A stretch of DNA of 64,000 nucleotides from Cantharellus purpuraceus (lineage: Eukaryota; Basidiomycota; Agaricomycetes; Cantharellales; Hydnaceae): positions 1,798,001 through 1,862,000 of the forward strand of contig JALBUN010000048.1 of NCBI GenBank assembly GCA_025174535.1, read 5' to 3'. The notes below the pieces were generated by a model. It ran no database searches, had not been told where the DNA came from, and saw only the letters and a program-made list of their open reading frames with translations. Numbering within the stretch: position 1 is the stretch's first letter; the number at the start of each line of letters is the position of its first letter. A program made the position numbers and the translations under genes. Below are positions 12,142 through 23,825 of the stretch, piece after piece.

Positions 12142-13567
12142 TGTTTTGGAACCTGCAAAATTATGGTGTTAGGGCAAACTCCAAATCACCACAATTCCAT
12201 GAATGAACAGCTGAGAAGAATATCAAATCCTACTGCAGCACAACTCCAGAAACGATTTAACATTTGTACTTTGGTTACAATCCGTTGTAATGGTCAATGC
12301 AGACAATATGCAGGAAGGTAATATGTTTCTTAGCAGTAGGGAATGAATAAGACTTCCAGAGTCTAGAGTTCACAGACACTTAGGGGTCCAGATATTCCAA
12401 AAAGAGGGGAATGCACTTAGAGGCTAGAGGAAGTAGGTGGATGAATCTGACTGTCCAACCAGTGACACTCTGAAGCGGGTAACAGCGATGTGTGAAGTAG
12501 TCTAGCAACTGCTTCACACGAGTTCAAGATCCTAATGCTCTGCAAAGGCAGTACACACTAGTAACTTAAACAAAGAGCACTAATGGCAGGACTATCGACA
12601 GACAATCTCACCCTGTAGATTCGTAGTCATGCGAGGTAGATACTACACTCACGCCCAAAGCAGGACAATCACTACTTTGAGTGCAATCAAATACAGTTAC
12701 ACAACTGTAAGCGACCCTTGAACTGGACAATCAACAGTTACTGAGATATAGAGGATGACACTGTATGTCACTCTAGTCACACTGATGTGCAAATGATGGG
12801 GTAGAAATGGTTATCAATTTCAGAGGCGGAATGGGCTCCTTTTATATTGTATTTACAGGGGCCGACTAATACTACTGGAAACTTCTACCTATTAATAGAT
12901 GGAAACTACTGGAAGCTGGTGGAATATGTGAGAAGGGGGTGGAAGTTTCCTAGCCAATGAGCTGCTTGGATTTGCTCTGACTCATGGCATGAGTCATGGA
13001 TGGAGTCATAGTATGAGTAGTCACAGGAGTCATGGTATGAGTCATGGAAGGAGTCATAGCATGAGTCATGGCAGGAGTCATTGCATGAGTCACCATTACT
13101 CAAATAACTTGGTCAATACTTCGTTTCCCAGGCTGATCAGCACAGCTATAGGTAGGCACAGCTTCTATTGAACTCTCCACTGAAAATGGAGTCAGGAGGT
13201 GCAGTGGTTGCGAAGATATTGAGCATTTACTGGCAGTGGTGACCAGATTGAGTCGGAGATTGAAATGAGTCATGTGATTGAAAATGAGTCAGTTGTCCGG
13301 GTGACTCCGGCTGACTTTGGGGCTGCTGACATCTGCGAAGGTTTGTGGGTCCATGTGGGTCCCAAAACTTCGCCCAGCAGAACAATAAGTTTGTAGACTC
13401 ATTTCTGCATGGAAAATTCCCGAAAAATTATGAAAAAATAGAGAATATTTGAATGGCCCTGAATCAAGAGAAAGCAGCACATATATGCTGATATTTTAAG
13501 GCCATGAAGCGAAATTGTACAGTTTCGGGACTTTAAACAAGATCTTTTAAGGGAAAACCAGTTCCCA
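12142..13567 (-). mobile_element. 1.43-kb solo LTR (family G) inside A1
   Basis: The boundaries come from comparison with other A-family copies. A1 sequence stops after GGGCTGC and resumes at TACAAGTATCTAGG. The inserted block starts TGTTTTGGAACC and ends CAGTTCCCA on the plus strand, so it has TG...CA ends in either direction. A TATA box reading TATAAAAGG on the minus strand (12838-12846) gives the orientation. No target duplication is found, and protease plus RT palm of A1 are missing, as expected if two G insertions recombined and removed the DNA between. No protein is recognised; open frames here come from the GAGTCAT repeats. Confidence 0.65.
12978..13291. promoter_or_regulatory. Cluster of seven TGAGTCA/TGACTCA sites
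   Basis: The heptamer recognised by Gcn4/AP-1-type bZIP factors occurs at 12978-12984 (as TGACTCA), 12990-12996, 13038-13044, 13062-13068, 13086-13092, 13266-13272 and 13285-13291. Between 12980 and 13095 they sit in an irregular ~15-bp tandem repeat (ATGAGTCATGG-like). The cluster is inside the G-family LTR, upstream of its TATA box in the LTR's own orientation, so it may be an enhancer. Binding is inferred from the motif only. Confidence 0.5.
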
Positions 13568-15842
13568 TACAAGTATCTAGGCTATATCCTCTCCCCTGCA
13601 GGACTGACAATGTCTGATGACAAAATCAAAACCATACAGGAATGGCCAGAACCACGGAAAGTCAAAGACATACAGTCCTTCCTGGGGTTTGCCAACTTCT
13701 ACCACCACTTCATCTACAACTACTCCAATATTACCATTCCACTCACCTGACTCACTAGGAAGGGTATCCAATGGAATTTCACTGATGAATGTAGACAGAG
13801 CTTTGAAACCTTGAAGAAGGCCTTTACCTCCGCTCCAATACTAACTCATTGGGTTCCAGATGTTCCTATTCTACTAGAGACCGATGCCTCTGACTATGCA
13901 CTCACTGTGACCCTGTCCATCATCTCTCCACATGACAGACAAGTCCAGCTGATCACTTTTCACTTGCATACATTTACGCCCCCCAAACTGAACTATGATG
14001 TCCATGACAAAGAGCTCCTTGCCATATATAAAGCCTTCCAGATATGGAGACACTACCTTGAAGGCCCCTCCAATCCAGTAGACATCATAACAGACCACAA
14101 GAACTTGGAATACTTCTCCACAACAAAACTACTCACTTGGAGACAAGTCTGATGGTCCAAATACCTGTGTCAGTTCAACCTCATTATCTGTTTCCATGCT
14201 GGTCAACTCAGAGCAAAACCCAATGCATTAACTAGATGCTGGGACATCTACCCTAAAGAGGGGAGTAGCGACTATGCCACTGTAAACCCACACAACTTTC
14301 ATCCTGTGTTCACTAATGAGCAGCTGGCATTGTCCCTACGAGCATCCACCCTCATGACTCCCACCCTCTGAGCTGTCACCATTATGGACATCAACCAACT
14401 CTGCTCCGACATCTGCTCATCACTCTGATCTGATCCTGTTGCAGTTAAACACTTGGATGACCCTTCCAACCCAAAGTGGTCACTTGACCCCAAAGGACAC
14501 CTCCAACACAACAACCAGATATACATCCCCGACACCAATGGTCTCCAACTCCAAGTTTTGCAGTATTATCATGATCACCCAATTTCCAACCATTTCAGGC
14601 AAAACCACACACAAGGGTTAATCCGATGGGACTACATATGGCCAAAAATGCGAGAGTACATTCAACACTACTGTAACTCTTGTACCACATGTATGTACTC
14701 AAAATCACAAAGGCACAAACCCTACAGAACACTTAAGCAACTTCTGGTTCCGGAGCAACCATGGAACTCCATCTCCATAGATTTCATAGAGAAACTCCCC
14801 GTCACCTGGATACAACACCATAGTTGTGATTGTTGACAGGTTCACTAAACAGTCACTATTCATTCCGACACACAACACCATCACCTCCACCTTACTAGCT
14901 AAGTTGTTTGTTCTCCACGTATTCTCTAAACATGGAGTCCTATTGCATGTCACATCCGATTGGGGCTTGGAGTTTGTGTCCCCCCTCTTCCACACATTAG
15001 GAAAGGCTCTCAACATGAAGCTTCATTTCACCTCTGGATGCCATCCTGAAGGAGACGGACAAACAGAACGAATGAATCAGTCCCTGGAACAATGTCTCCA
15101 AGTCTATTGTAACTATCAACAAGACAACTGGGCTGACCTACTTCCGATTGCAGAGTTTGCCTACAACAATGCCCTGAATGCAACTACCAGCATCTCTCCA
15201 TTCTTTGCTAATAAAGGCTACTATCCAAACATCTCTGTCCACCCCGAGAAGGAACTCACCTCCACAAAAGCCTGCCAATTCATAACCAACCTTGACCAAC
15301 TACACCAACATCTCTGAGAAACAATCTCTGAGGCCCAGAAACAATACCAAGTCTCTGCGGACTGACACCACATCCCAGTTCTGGACCTGCAAATCAGAGA
15401 CAAAGTATTCATCAAGGCCAAACACTTCTGGACCACCCGTCCATCGAAGAAACTCTCCGAGAAATACTTAGGTCCTTATGAGGTCATTGCTCATGCAGGC
15501 AGCAGGTCCTTCACCCTCTGCCTCCCTGACCATTTCCAAGCAGTTCACCCAGTCTTCCATATATCAATGCTCAAACCTGCTACTACAAATGAGATCTCTG
15601 GTCGCACCCAATCTCCGCCTCCTCCAATCATCATCGAAGGAGATAACAAATATGAGATATCTGAGATCCTGGACTTGAAGATTGATCATCGGTACAAGTG
15701 CAAGCTCCAGACCTAGTCAAATGGACTGGATATGAGGGCACCAATGAAGAGTCCTCATGGATCTCCACATCTGAACTAGATCATGCATCTGAATCTGTCT
15801 CCAATTTTCACTCTGTTATCCAGACAAACCTGGCCCTCTTAT
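13568..15842 (+). pseudogene. A1 pol 3' half: RT end, RNase H, integrase, chromodomain
   Basis: The block starts at the RT thumb (LGYILSPAGLTMSDDK). It continues through RNase H with ILLETDASDYAL and HDKELLAIY (13811-14152). The integrase HHCC finger follows (YYHDHPISNHF...YCNSCTTC), then the catalytic core with SIDFIEKLP and a second domain around 14826-15317 ending PEGDGQTERMNQS. A chromodomain closes it (LVKWTGYEGTNEESSWIS, about 15715-15790). Stops are mostly CGA to TGA, for example 13747, where B keeps CGA. The chromodomain normally steers integration to marked chromatin. Confidence 0.85.
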
Positions 15843-16012
15843 GAATCTTTAAGTTCCATTACTGATGCTAATTCTATGATTTTGCATCATCGTTTTATTA
15901 CAAAGTCACAAAGGAAATCACAAGTCTGCCCAACCTCTGAAAGAATCTCACTCCACCCTATTTCTTCTCTGCTCCAAAATATTACAATCATTTTCATTTT
16001 CATTTTTTTTAG

Positions 16013-17847
16013 TTATACATTGCGCTTCCTTTTTTCCTTCCCCTTGTCTACCTCAGGCTCCATCTCCGACTCATTGTCACTCTCTACATCTGACACCCAA
16101 TCTTTCTCATCCCCCATGTCTGAATCCTCATCCAAGGGGGCCATGAACTTCCACAGTCGACACAACTCAGCAGTCTGCCGGCCCTCGAGAACCTCCTTCC
16201 ATTTCATCGTCTTCACTAACTCCACTAACAACCCCTCTGTCTGCTGAAGGTGCTCCAACTGCAGGTTAACCAGCCAGATAAGCTGGCCCACAGTACTATT
16301 GGGTGCGGAGATGCACCCCATACCTGCGCCGGTCATTGCTCCTTCCGATCCAATACCGCTACCTCCAGCTGCCACAGCACCCATCTCTGTCTGCCATCTT
16401 TTTGTCAGACAACCTTCTGATTCTTTCTCTGCCCCTCCTTGTACCACTAGTTGGGGCTTGACACTCTGACTTCAGGGATCAAACTTGCCATCGATCCCAC
16501 ACCCTCCTTTCCAACCCCGACAACGATCGCAGGACCAAAGGCAGCGGGTTGGACCAGTGGGCCATACACACTCCACGCCCATGTCATGACACAAGTCACA
16601 AATTATGCTGGGCCTGCCAAATGGCTCCATCAGAGCCAGAGCCTTGGGTGGTCTGCTCCTTTTCAATGTGGCCTCCAAGTGCTCCCTCTCCTCCTCCGTG
16701 TCCTGCTGCTCCGCTGCGGCTTTCTCCATCTCGCACTTGCAAAGCTGGATTGCTGACCTAGCAACATGCAGCTCCTTCTTATGAGTTGCCAATACACGAT
16801 CTTGCGCTTTGCACCATATGACCCTCCGATCTGCCTCCCACTTCTCCATATCAGCACTTGGGGACACCTTCAATGAGAAGACCATGACCTCGAGGTTCTT
16901 CTTGGTGGTAGCAGCATATAGCTCCACCCTTTTGCAAGCTTCAACTGCAGCTACCCAAGCCATCTCCTTGTAACAATTCAAGGTTGGATCAGGGTCCATA
17001 TCCATCCCAACAGCCACACCCGCCTCAGGCTCTGCATTTGTGTTGAGCTCCATGTTGGCATCAGGATCTGCCTCCACTTCTGCCCTCTCCACCTCTGCCG
17101 CGTCATCCTCTTCAGCTGCACCCGCTGCAAATAGCGGCCATGGTTGCAGATGCAACAGTGAATCTACCAGAGGGGCAGTTGTCAGACAGGTCGACTCCAT
17201 CTGTGTGACAGATAATGGCGACCTCAGGACTCCCTGCCTATATTGGCACACTCAGGCTCCCCAGGTGACTAGTCACCCCTGCCCTGGTCACCTCCTCCTC
17301 TACCTCCATGGCAGCTTCTAGCTCATGCACCTGCTCTTCCACTTCCTTCAGCTTCACAGCCTCCATCATGTTCGCAAGCTCCTTGACCCTGTGTGCTCGC
17401 TCAGCCTTCGCTTCTTCCTCCTTTCACTTCCTTTCCGCCTCCTTCACCTCCTTCCATCTCTGTTCATCTCTGTTCCATCTCCTCCTCCTCCTTCCATCTC
17501 CTCCTCCTCCTTCCATCTCCTCCTCCTCCTTCCATCTCCTCCTCCTCCTTCCATCTCCTCCTCCTCCTTCCATCTCCTCCTCCTCCTTCCATCTCCGTTC
17601 CACAACCTCCTCCTCCTTCCATCTCCATTCTGCCTCCTCCTCCTTCCATTTCCGCCTCCTCCTCCTTCCATTTCCGTTCCACCACCTCCTCCTCCTTCCA
17701 TCTCCATTCTGCCTCCTCCTCCTTCCGTTTCCATTCCACCACCTCCTTCCATCTCCATTCTGCCTCCTCCTCCTCCTTCTGTCTCCGCTCCTCTTCTTCT
17801 TCCCTCTGTCAGGCCAGGAGCAACTGCTCAAGCTCGGCCACACTCAT
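16013..17847 (-). CDS. Antisense coiled-coil protein with Zn2Cys6-type cluster (A1 copy)
   Basis: This gene is read against the retrotransposon and ends tail-to-tail with pol. The start ATG is at 17847, 51 nt below a TATA box. The N-terminal third is a charged repeat of the type RWKEEEEAE (17800-17450), predicted coiled coil. An acidic linker follows, then a second helical region. Next is a cysteine cluster spaced C-X2-C-X6-C-X12-C-X2-C-X6-C (about 16590-16490; CDLCHDMGVEC and CDRCRGWKGGC), which fits the fungal Zn2Cys6 consensus. A ~145-residue acidic tail begins at about 16447. An early TGA (after LLLA) is shared with the B copy and more frameshifts exist, so this copy is probably not translated whole. 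Function is unknown; DNA or chromatin binding is inferred from the cluster alone. Confidence 0.6.
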
Positions 17848-17897
17848 GTTTGCTAAACGGTTCAACATCATTGAGGATAAGACCTCAACATGCCCCT

Positions 17898-17906
17898 CCT
17901 TTTATA
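17898..17906 (-). promoter_or_regulatory. TATA box of the A1 antisense gene
   Basis: The minus strand reads TATAAAAGG, 51 nt upstream of the antisense ATG at 17847. The same element is kept in the B copy at 33967-33975. Conservation at the same distance supports a real promoter. Confidence 0.6.
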
Positions 17907-17981
17907 TGTCTCCAGACCCCCAGTATAACTCCAACTGCACCCAACCATCTCACCTATTCAATCCATGGACATGAGGCCTCA

Positions 17982-18210
17982 CCCCATGCACATGAAATCT
18001 ATACTCCATTTGGAAACTATCACATCTCCATTAGCCTGTCCTCTCGCTCATCCACCTCTGGTTCCGATTGATGTGCCATCACTGGAGTAATCATTATTAG
18101 ATTTCAAATATGCATTTAAGTTGCCTGACTGGAGACTTCATTCCCCAGTTCAAATATCGAATCATGCCTAGCTCCTAAATCCAATCCTAACCATCTAAGT
18201 TGTACTCCAT
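17982..18210 (+). repeat. A1 3' LTR, truncated on both sides
   Basis: LTR sequence starts only at CCCCATGCACATGAAATC. The first ~65 bp of the LTR and the upstream polypurine stretch are deleted compared with B. It stops at TACTCCAT, where the A2 LTR begins, so A2 was inserted into this LTR. Confidence 0.8.
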
Positions 18211-18737
18211 TGTTATGACTATATTCATTAACGTCCAGATCCCCATCCGATCCACTCAGATCCCCGCGCATATGAAATCTATACTCCATTTGGAAACCGC
18301 TGTCTCCATCTACCTGTCTGATTGTCACCGCCAATTCCGCCCATCCGTCTCCAGTTCCGATTGATGCATCAGCATCACCATAGGAACCTGGACATCTGTC
18401 CCCATCAGACTCAGACATACTCATGTAAGGCCTTCGGCCTTGGAGACCCATCACCAGAGTAATTATTATTAGATTTCAAAATATGTATTTAAGTTGCCCA
18501 ACTGGGGACTTCATTCCCCAGTTCAAATATCAAATCATGCCTAGTTCCTAAGTTGGATCCTAACTCTCTAAGTCATACTCCATCTCCAAAATCTCAGACA
18601 CCAGTATTAGTGAGGGCACAGCACATAAGCTGAAGCCAAGTCTGTTCCGACCCCCACAACGTGCTCCAACTCCGACCCAACCTCTGACCTGACCTCCGAC
18701 CCAATCTCCAACCCCCAATCAGACCTAGTGCGTAACA
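18211..18737 (+). repeat. A2 5' LTR
   Basis: Complete A-family LTR, 527 bp, TGTTATGACTAT...CTAGTGCGTAACA. Confidence 0.92.
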
Positions 18738-19879
18738 GTATATTCAAACTGCCATACTCACTCCTACCAATGCCACAATCCACCGCCAATTCTGAGCGCG
18801 CACAGACCATCGAGGTGCCCACTCCCAGCATTGACACCATCCCCAAGGTCATCAAAGAACCGACAGACCACATAGAGGCCAGCAATGAAGAAGATGACAC
18901 CCCGCCCTCTCCAAATCTGGTGCAAGCCATCTCCCTGCTCACCAGCAGCATCTCATAACCCACAAGCTCCTAAGTCCTGGACCAAGGTCCAAGAACCTGA
19001 CCCCTTTGATGGCTCTGATCTGTGAAAGCTCCAGCCATTCTTGGTTCAATGCCAGTTGAATTTCTGCGACCGCCCTGACGCATTCACATCTGATCGGGCA
19101 AAGGTCACCTTCGCCATGTCCTATCTCAAGGGCACCGCACTGGACTACTTTGAGCCAGCGCTCATGGACAACTCTGATGACCTGATATGGTCAGAGGACT
19201 ACTCCGACTTCATCTCTGAACTTTGGACCAATTTTGGTCCTTATAACCCCGAGGCTGATGCTGAGAACGAACTCAATCGACTTTGGATGAAGGAAAATCA
19301 CAAAATCGCAAAATACATTGTGAGTTTCCAGCAGCTAGCTCCAAAAGTCCAATGGGGTGATGCCGCACTCCAACGCCAATTTTATGTTGGCCTCCCATCC
19401 CACATCAAGGACAAGATATCATGCGTCGGTAAGCCAGATACTTTGGTTAACCTTTGCAACTCGCCCAATCCATCGACGCCCATTATTGGGAACATCAATC
19501 CAAGGTCTCCCGTGAAAATTTGGCTAACAACAAATTGGACAAATCATTGGACAAGACCCCAAAGTCCAACAAGGGGTCTGATAAGAGGACCACCGCCAAC
19601 TCAGGCCAGAAGTCAAACACTGCCACTTCCGGTTCCAGTCAGAACAATTCCGGTACCAGCAATAACTCTGGAGCTTGCAAGAGTACTCCGGACCTCTCCA
19701 CCAAGCTGGGGAAGGATGGAAAACTTACCCAGCAGGAACGCCAGCGCCGCATGGACAACAACCTCTGTCTGTTCTGCGGAAAGCCTGGCCACCAAGCCAA
19801 GGATTGCAACAAGGCAACCTCGTCCGCAGCAAAGGCAAAGGGCCGTGCCACCAACACCACGACGGACCCAAAAAAATAG
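18738..19879 (+). pseudogene. A2 gag, frameshifted
   Basis: The N-terminal piece is open to 18958, where a one-base difference creates a TAA (ATCTCATAACC against ATCTGTAACC in B). The capsid segment is open from 19041, with MSYLKGTALDYFEPAL. The frame shifts near 19460, as in A1, and the nucleocapsid continues from 19454 in the next frame. Its CCHC knuckle is intact: CLFCGKPGHQAKDC (about 19768-19809). The capsid-nucleocapsid order is that of Ty3/Gypsy gags. It is not translatable as a single protein. Confidence 0.8.
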
Positions 19880-19919
19880 TAAGCAGTCCTATAGCCTCCG
19901 TACGGGCTGAGGGCTGCAT

Positions 19920-22900
19920 TGGTACTCCCCGTACGACAAACAAGGTCCACCTGAACGCATCCACTCTTTCCCACTCCGACTCCCTTACCCTCCTCATCTA
20001 CTCCAACTCCATTCCTGATACCACTATTCAAGCATTAATTGACTCCGGTTCTACTCACTGTTTCCTCAATTCCTCTTTTTCCGATTTACATAAACTCCAT
20101 ACATACACCATAACTCCGATATCGCTCCGATTATTTGATGGCACTACTAATGCTGTTATTTCACGAGCTATAGATCTGTCAATCTGTTTTTCTGTCAGAG
20201 AAATCCAGAACCTTACATTCTATGTTGCTCCGCTTGACTCCAGCTGTTCTGTGGTTCTTGGACATAATTGGCTCACCCGCTACAATCTGTTGATTGACTG
20301 GGCATTGGGCCATATCACATTCCATTCTCCAGTACAGGCTGTGTCATCCCCGACATCACCAGCAACTTTAGGTGCGAAACTATCTTCCGCCTCCACTGAC
20401 TCCGCTCCAATAGATACTCCATCTGCCCCACCGTTTATATCACTGGTGGACGCTATGGTCTTCACCAGACTAAGCAAACTGGATGGCTCTCATACATTCC
20501 AGGTCCACCTCTCCAATCCGATATTCCTCGCCGCTCGTTCCGCCCAATCAACTCCACTGGACCTATCTATGGTTCCTAAGGAATATCATAAGTTCACCGA
20601 CATGTTCAGCAAGTCTAAAGCTGACTCCCTAGCAGAACACCGACCATACAATCTCAAGATTGAACTGGATGACAACTCCACCCCTCCACTTGGCCCTATC
20701 TACTCGCTATCCCAAAAAGAGCTACTGGCTCTCCAAACATTCATAGATGAGAACTTGGCCACAGGCTTCATCCGCCCATCCCTATCGCCCCATGGAGCTC
20801 TGGTCCTATTTGTCCACAAAAAGGACGGATCACTCCGTCTATGCGTCAACTTCTGTGGACTCAACAAGATCACCAAGAAAGACCAATACCCGATACCCCG
20901 CACCGCGGACCTACTCGAAAGTCCTCGAAAGGCTAAGATCTATTCCAAAATAGATCTCCGACATGCCTACCATCTAGTCCACATCCGAGAAGGCAACGAA
21001 TGGAAAACAACCTTCCACACACGATATGGATCTTTCGAGTGGTGCGTCATGCCCTTCGGACTAACCAATGCTCCGGCCACCTTCCAGAGGTTCATGAATG
21101 ATACCTTCGCCGACCTCCTCAATGTGACCGTCCTCGTTTACTTAGACGACATTTTGGTATATTAGGACAACGAAGAAGAACATCGGACACATGTCTGAGA
21201 GGTACTCCGATGTCTCCGAAAGCATGGCCTCTTCGCCTGTGCTGACAAATGCAAATTCCATTCCAACTCGGTCGAATACCTAGGCTATATCCTCTCCCCA
21301 GCAGGATTGACAATGTCTGATGACAAAATCAAAGCCATACAGGAATGGCCAGAACCACGGAAAGTCAAGGACATACAGTCCTTCCTAGGGTTCACCAACT
21401 TCTACCGCTGCTTCATTCATGGCTACTCCGATATCACTGTTCCGCTCACCTGACTCACTAGGAAGGGTATCCAATGGAATTTCACTGACGAATGTAGACA
21501 GAGCTTTGAGACCTTGAAAAAGGCCTTTACTTCCACTCTGATACTGACTCATTGGGTTCCAGATGTTCCTATCCTATTAGAAACCGATGCCTCCGACTAT
21601 GCACTTGCCGCAATCCTGTCCATCATCTCTCCGGACGATGGACAAGTCCATCCGATCGCTTTTCACTCGTGTACATTTACGCCCCCTGAACTGAACTATG
21701 ACGTCCATGACAAAGAGCTCCTTGCCATATATGAAGCCTTCTGGATATGGAGACACTACCTTGAAGGCCCCTCCGATCCAGTGGACGTCATAATGGACCA
21801 CAAGAACTTGGAATACTTCTCCACAACAAAACTGCTCACCCAGAGACAAGTCCGATGGTCTGAATACCTATCTCAGTTCAATCTCATTATCTGTTTCTGC
21901 CCAGGTCAACTCAGAGCAAAGCCCAACGCTTTAACTAGATGATGGGATGTCTACCCTAAAGAGGGGAATAGCGACTATGCCACTGTAAACCCACACAACT
22001 TTCGTCCTGTGTTTACTAACGAGCAGCTGGCATTGTCCCTACAAGCATCCACCCTCATGACTCCCACCCTCTGAGCTGTCACCATTATGGACATCAACCA
22101 ACTCCGCTCCAACATCTGCTCATCACTCCGATCTGATCCAGTTGTAGTTAAACACTTGGACAACCCTTCTGATCTGAAATGGTCACTTGACCCCAAAGGA
22201 CACCTCCGACAAAACAACCAGATATACGTCCCCGACGCCAATGGTCTCCGACTCCAAGTTTTGCAGTATTATCATGATCACCCAATCTCGGGCCATTTCA
22301 GGCAAAATCGCACACAAGGATTAATCCGACGAGACTACGTATGGCCAAAAATGCAAGAATACATTCAACACTACTGTAACTCCTGCACCACGTGTATGCG
22401 CTCAAAATCGCAAAGGCACAAACCCTACGGAACACTTAAGCAACTTCCAGTCCCAGAGCAACCATGGAACTCCATCTCCATGGATTTCATAGAGAAGCTC
22501 CCCCCATTGCTCAGATATGACACCATACTCGTGATTGTTGACAGATTCACCAAACAGTCACTATTCATTCCGACACATGACATCGTCACCTCCACCTCAC
22601 TAGCTAAATCTCTAAACATGGAGTCCCATTGCATGTCACATCCGATCGAGGCTTGGAGTTTGTGTCCTCCTTCTTCTGCACATTAGGAAAGGCTCTTGAC
22701 ATGAAGCTTCATTTCACCTCCGGATACCACCCTGAAGGAGACAGACAAACAGAACGAATGAATCAGTCCCTGGAACAATACCTCCAAATCTATTGTAACT
22801 ATCAACAAGACAACTGGGCTGATCTACTTCCGATCACAGAGTTTGCCTACAACAATGCTCCAAAACACGACTACTGGCATCTCTCCATTTTTTGCTAATA

Positions 22901-23541
22901 AAGGCTATCACCCGAACATCTCCGTCCACCCTGAGAAAGAACTTGCCTCAACCAAAGCCTGCCAATTCATAACTGACCTTGATCAACTACACCGACGTCT
23001 CCGAGAAACCATCTCTGATGCCCAGAAACAATATCAAGTCTCTGCAGACCAACACCACATTCCGGCTCTGGACCTGCAAATCGGAGACAAAGTATTCGTT
23101 AAGGCCGAACACTTCCAGACCACCCGCCCATCGAAGAAACTCTCCGAGAAATACTTAGGTCCTTATGAGGTCATTGCTCGCGCTGGCAGCAGGTCTTTCA
23201 CCCTCTGCCTCCCGGACCACTTCCGAGCAGTTCATCTGGTTTTCCATATATCAATGCTCAAACCTGCTACTATGAACGAGATCTCCAGTCACACGCAACC
23301 CCCACCTCCCCCAATCATCATCGAAGGAGACAATGAATATGAGATATCTGAGATCCTGGACTCGAAGATCGACCGTCGATACAAGTGCAAGCTCCAGTAC
23401 TTAGTCAAATGGACTGGATACGAAGGCACCAATGAAGAGTCCTCATGGATCTCCGCATCCGAACTCAATCATGCATCCAAATCCGTCTCCAACTTTCACT
23501 CCACTTATCCAGACAAACCTGGCCCTCTTATGAATCTTTAA
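19920..23541 (+). pseudogene. A2 pol: protease, RT, RNase H, integrase, chromodomain
   Basis: A long open stretch (to 21165) holds the protease (ALIDSGSTHCFLN, catalytic DSG) and most of RT. RT motifs are [26 protein letters not shown] and the catalytic VYLDDILVY, after which TTG has become TAG. RNase H lies at 21514-21942 (ETDASDYAL...HDKELLAIY). The integrase HHCC finger and first catalytic Asp are at 22087-22600. Near 22608 a stretch of about 20 bases is missing and shifts the frame inside the core. The GYHPEGDRQTERMNQ glutamate region is at 22730. The chromodomain and its stop (YPDKPGPLMNL) end at 23541. Confidence 0.85.
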
Positions 23542-23820
23542 GATATCTATACTGATCATAAGCCGATCAAGTCCTTGATGACACAACAGAACCTATCAGC
23601 GAGGCAGCAGAGGTGGCTGGATGTACTAAGTAATTTCACCTTTCAAATGAAGTATATTCCTGGACCATCCAATGTATTTGTGGATGCACTATTGCAGATA
23701 TATAGCAATGAACCTGTGGGCATTATGAGAGCAGAATCAGAGCTTGTCCATGAGGTGACATACCAACAATCCCTGCATTATTACAATTGCTGATGCATCC
23801 ATTGATCACTGGCAATGAAG
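23542..23820 (+). pseudogene. Element E RNase H / connection fragment
   Basis: E resumes here with YTDHKPIKSL, the last conserved block of Gypsy RNase H, followed by the LSARQQRWLD and YIPGPSNVFVDAL motifs. The preceding RNase H catalytic segment is missing, which marks the deletion junction at 23541/23542. Confidence 0.75.
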
Positions 23821-23825
23821 CCTAC

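Larger units (their letters stand above)
10523..18210 (+). mobile_element. Chromovirus A1, decayed
   Basis: This Ty3/Gypsy chromovirus is inserted in the RT of element E. Order: 5' LTR, gag, a foreign solo LTR (12142-13567) standing where protease and most of RT should be, end of RT, RNase H, integrase, chromodomain, the antisense zinc-cluster gene, and a partial 3' LTR. The 5' flank is GACCT (10518-10522). Its 3' partner was lost in the deletion that ends at 23541. It is non-functional. Confidence 0.85.
18211..23541 (+). mobile_element. Chromovirus A2, nested in the A1 LTR, 3' end deleted
   Basis: It has a complete 5' LTR, gag, protease, RT, RNase H, integrase and chromodomain. The sequence then jumps, directly after the chromodomain stop codon, into RNase H of element E. 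The antisense gene and the 3' LTR are absent. The left flank TCCAT (18206-18210) has no partner, consistent with one deletion having removed the A2 tail, the rest of the A1 LTR and part of E. Confidence 0.85.

Noticed and set aside
12906..13171. SHGMSHGRSH-type or DSCHDSCYDS-type repeat proteins
   Set aside because: They arise from the 15-bp GAGTCAT repeat within the G-family LTR; no start context and no conservation.
16472..17251. Independent host Zn2Cys6 transcription factor gene
   Set aside because: The frame occurs at the same place in three copies of the same retrotransposon, between pol and the 3' LTR, so it belongs to the element.
17308..18071. Plus-strand serine/proline/leucine-rich frames (also 33375-34043)
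   Set aside because: They are the complement of the RWKEEEEAE coiled-coil repeat of the antisense gene. The minus-strand reading has the ATG, TATA box and conserved downstream domains.
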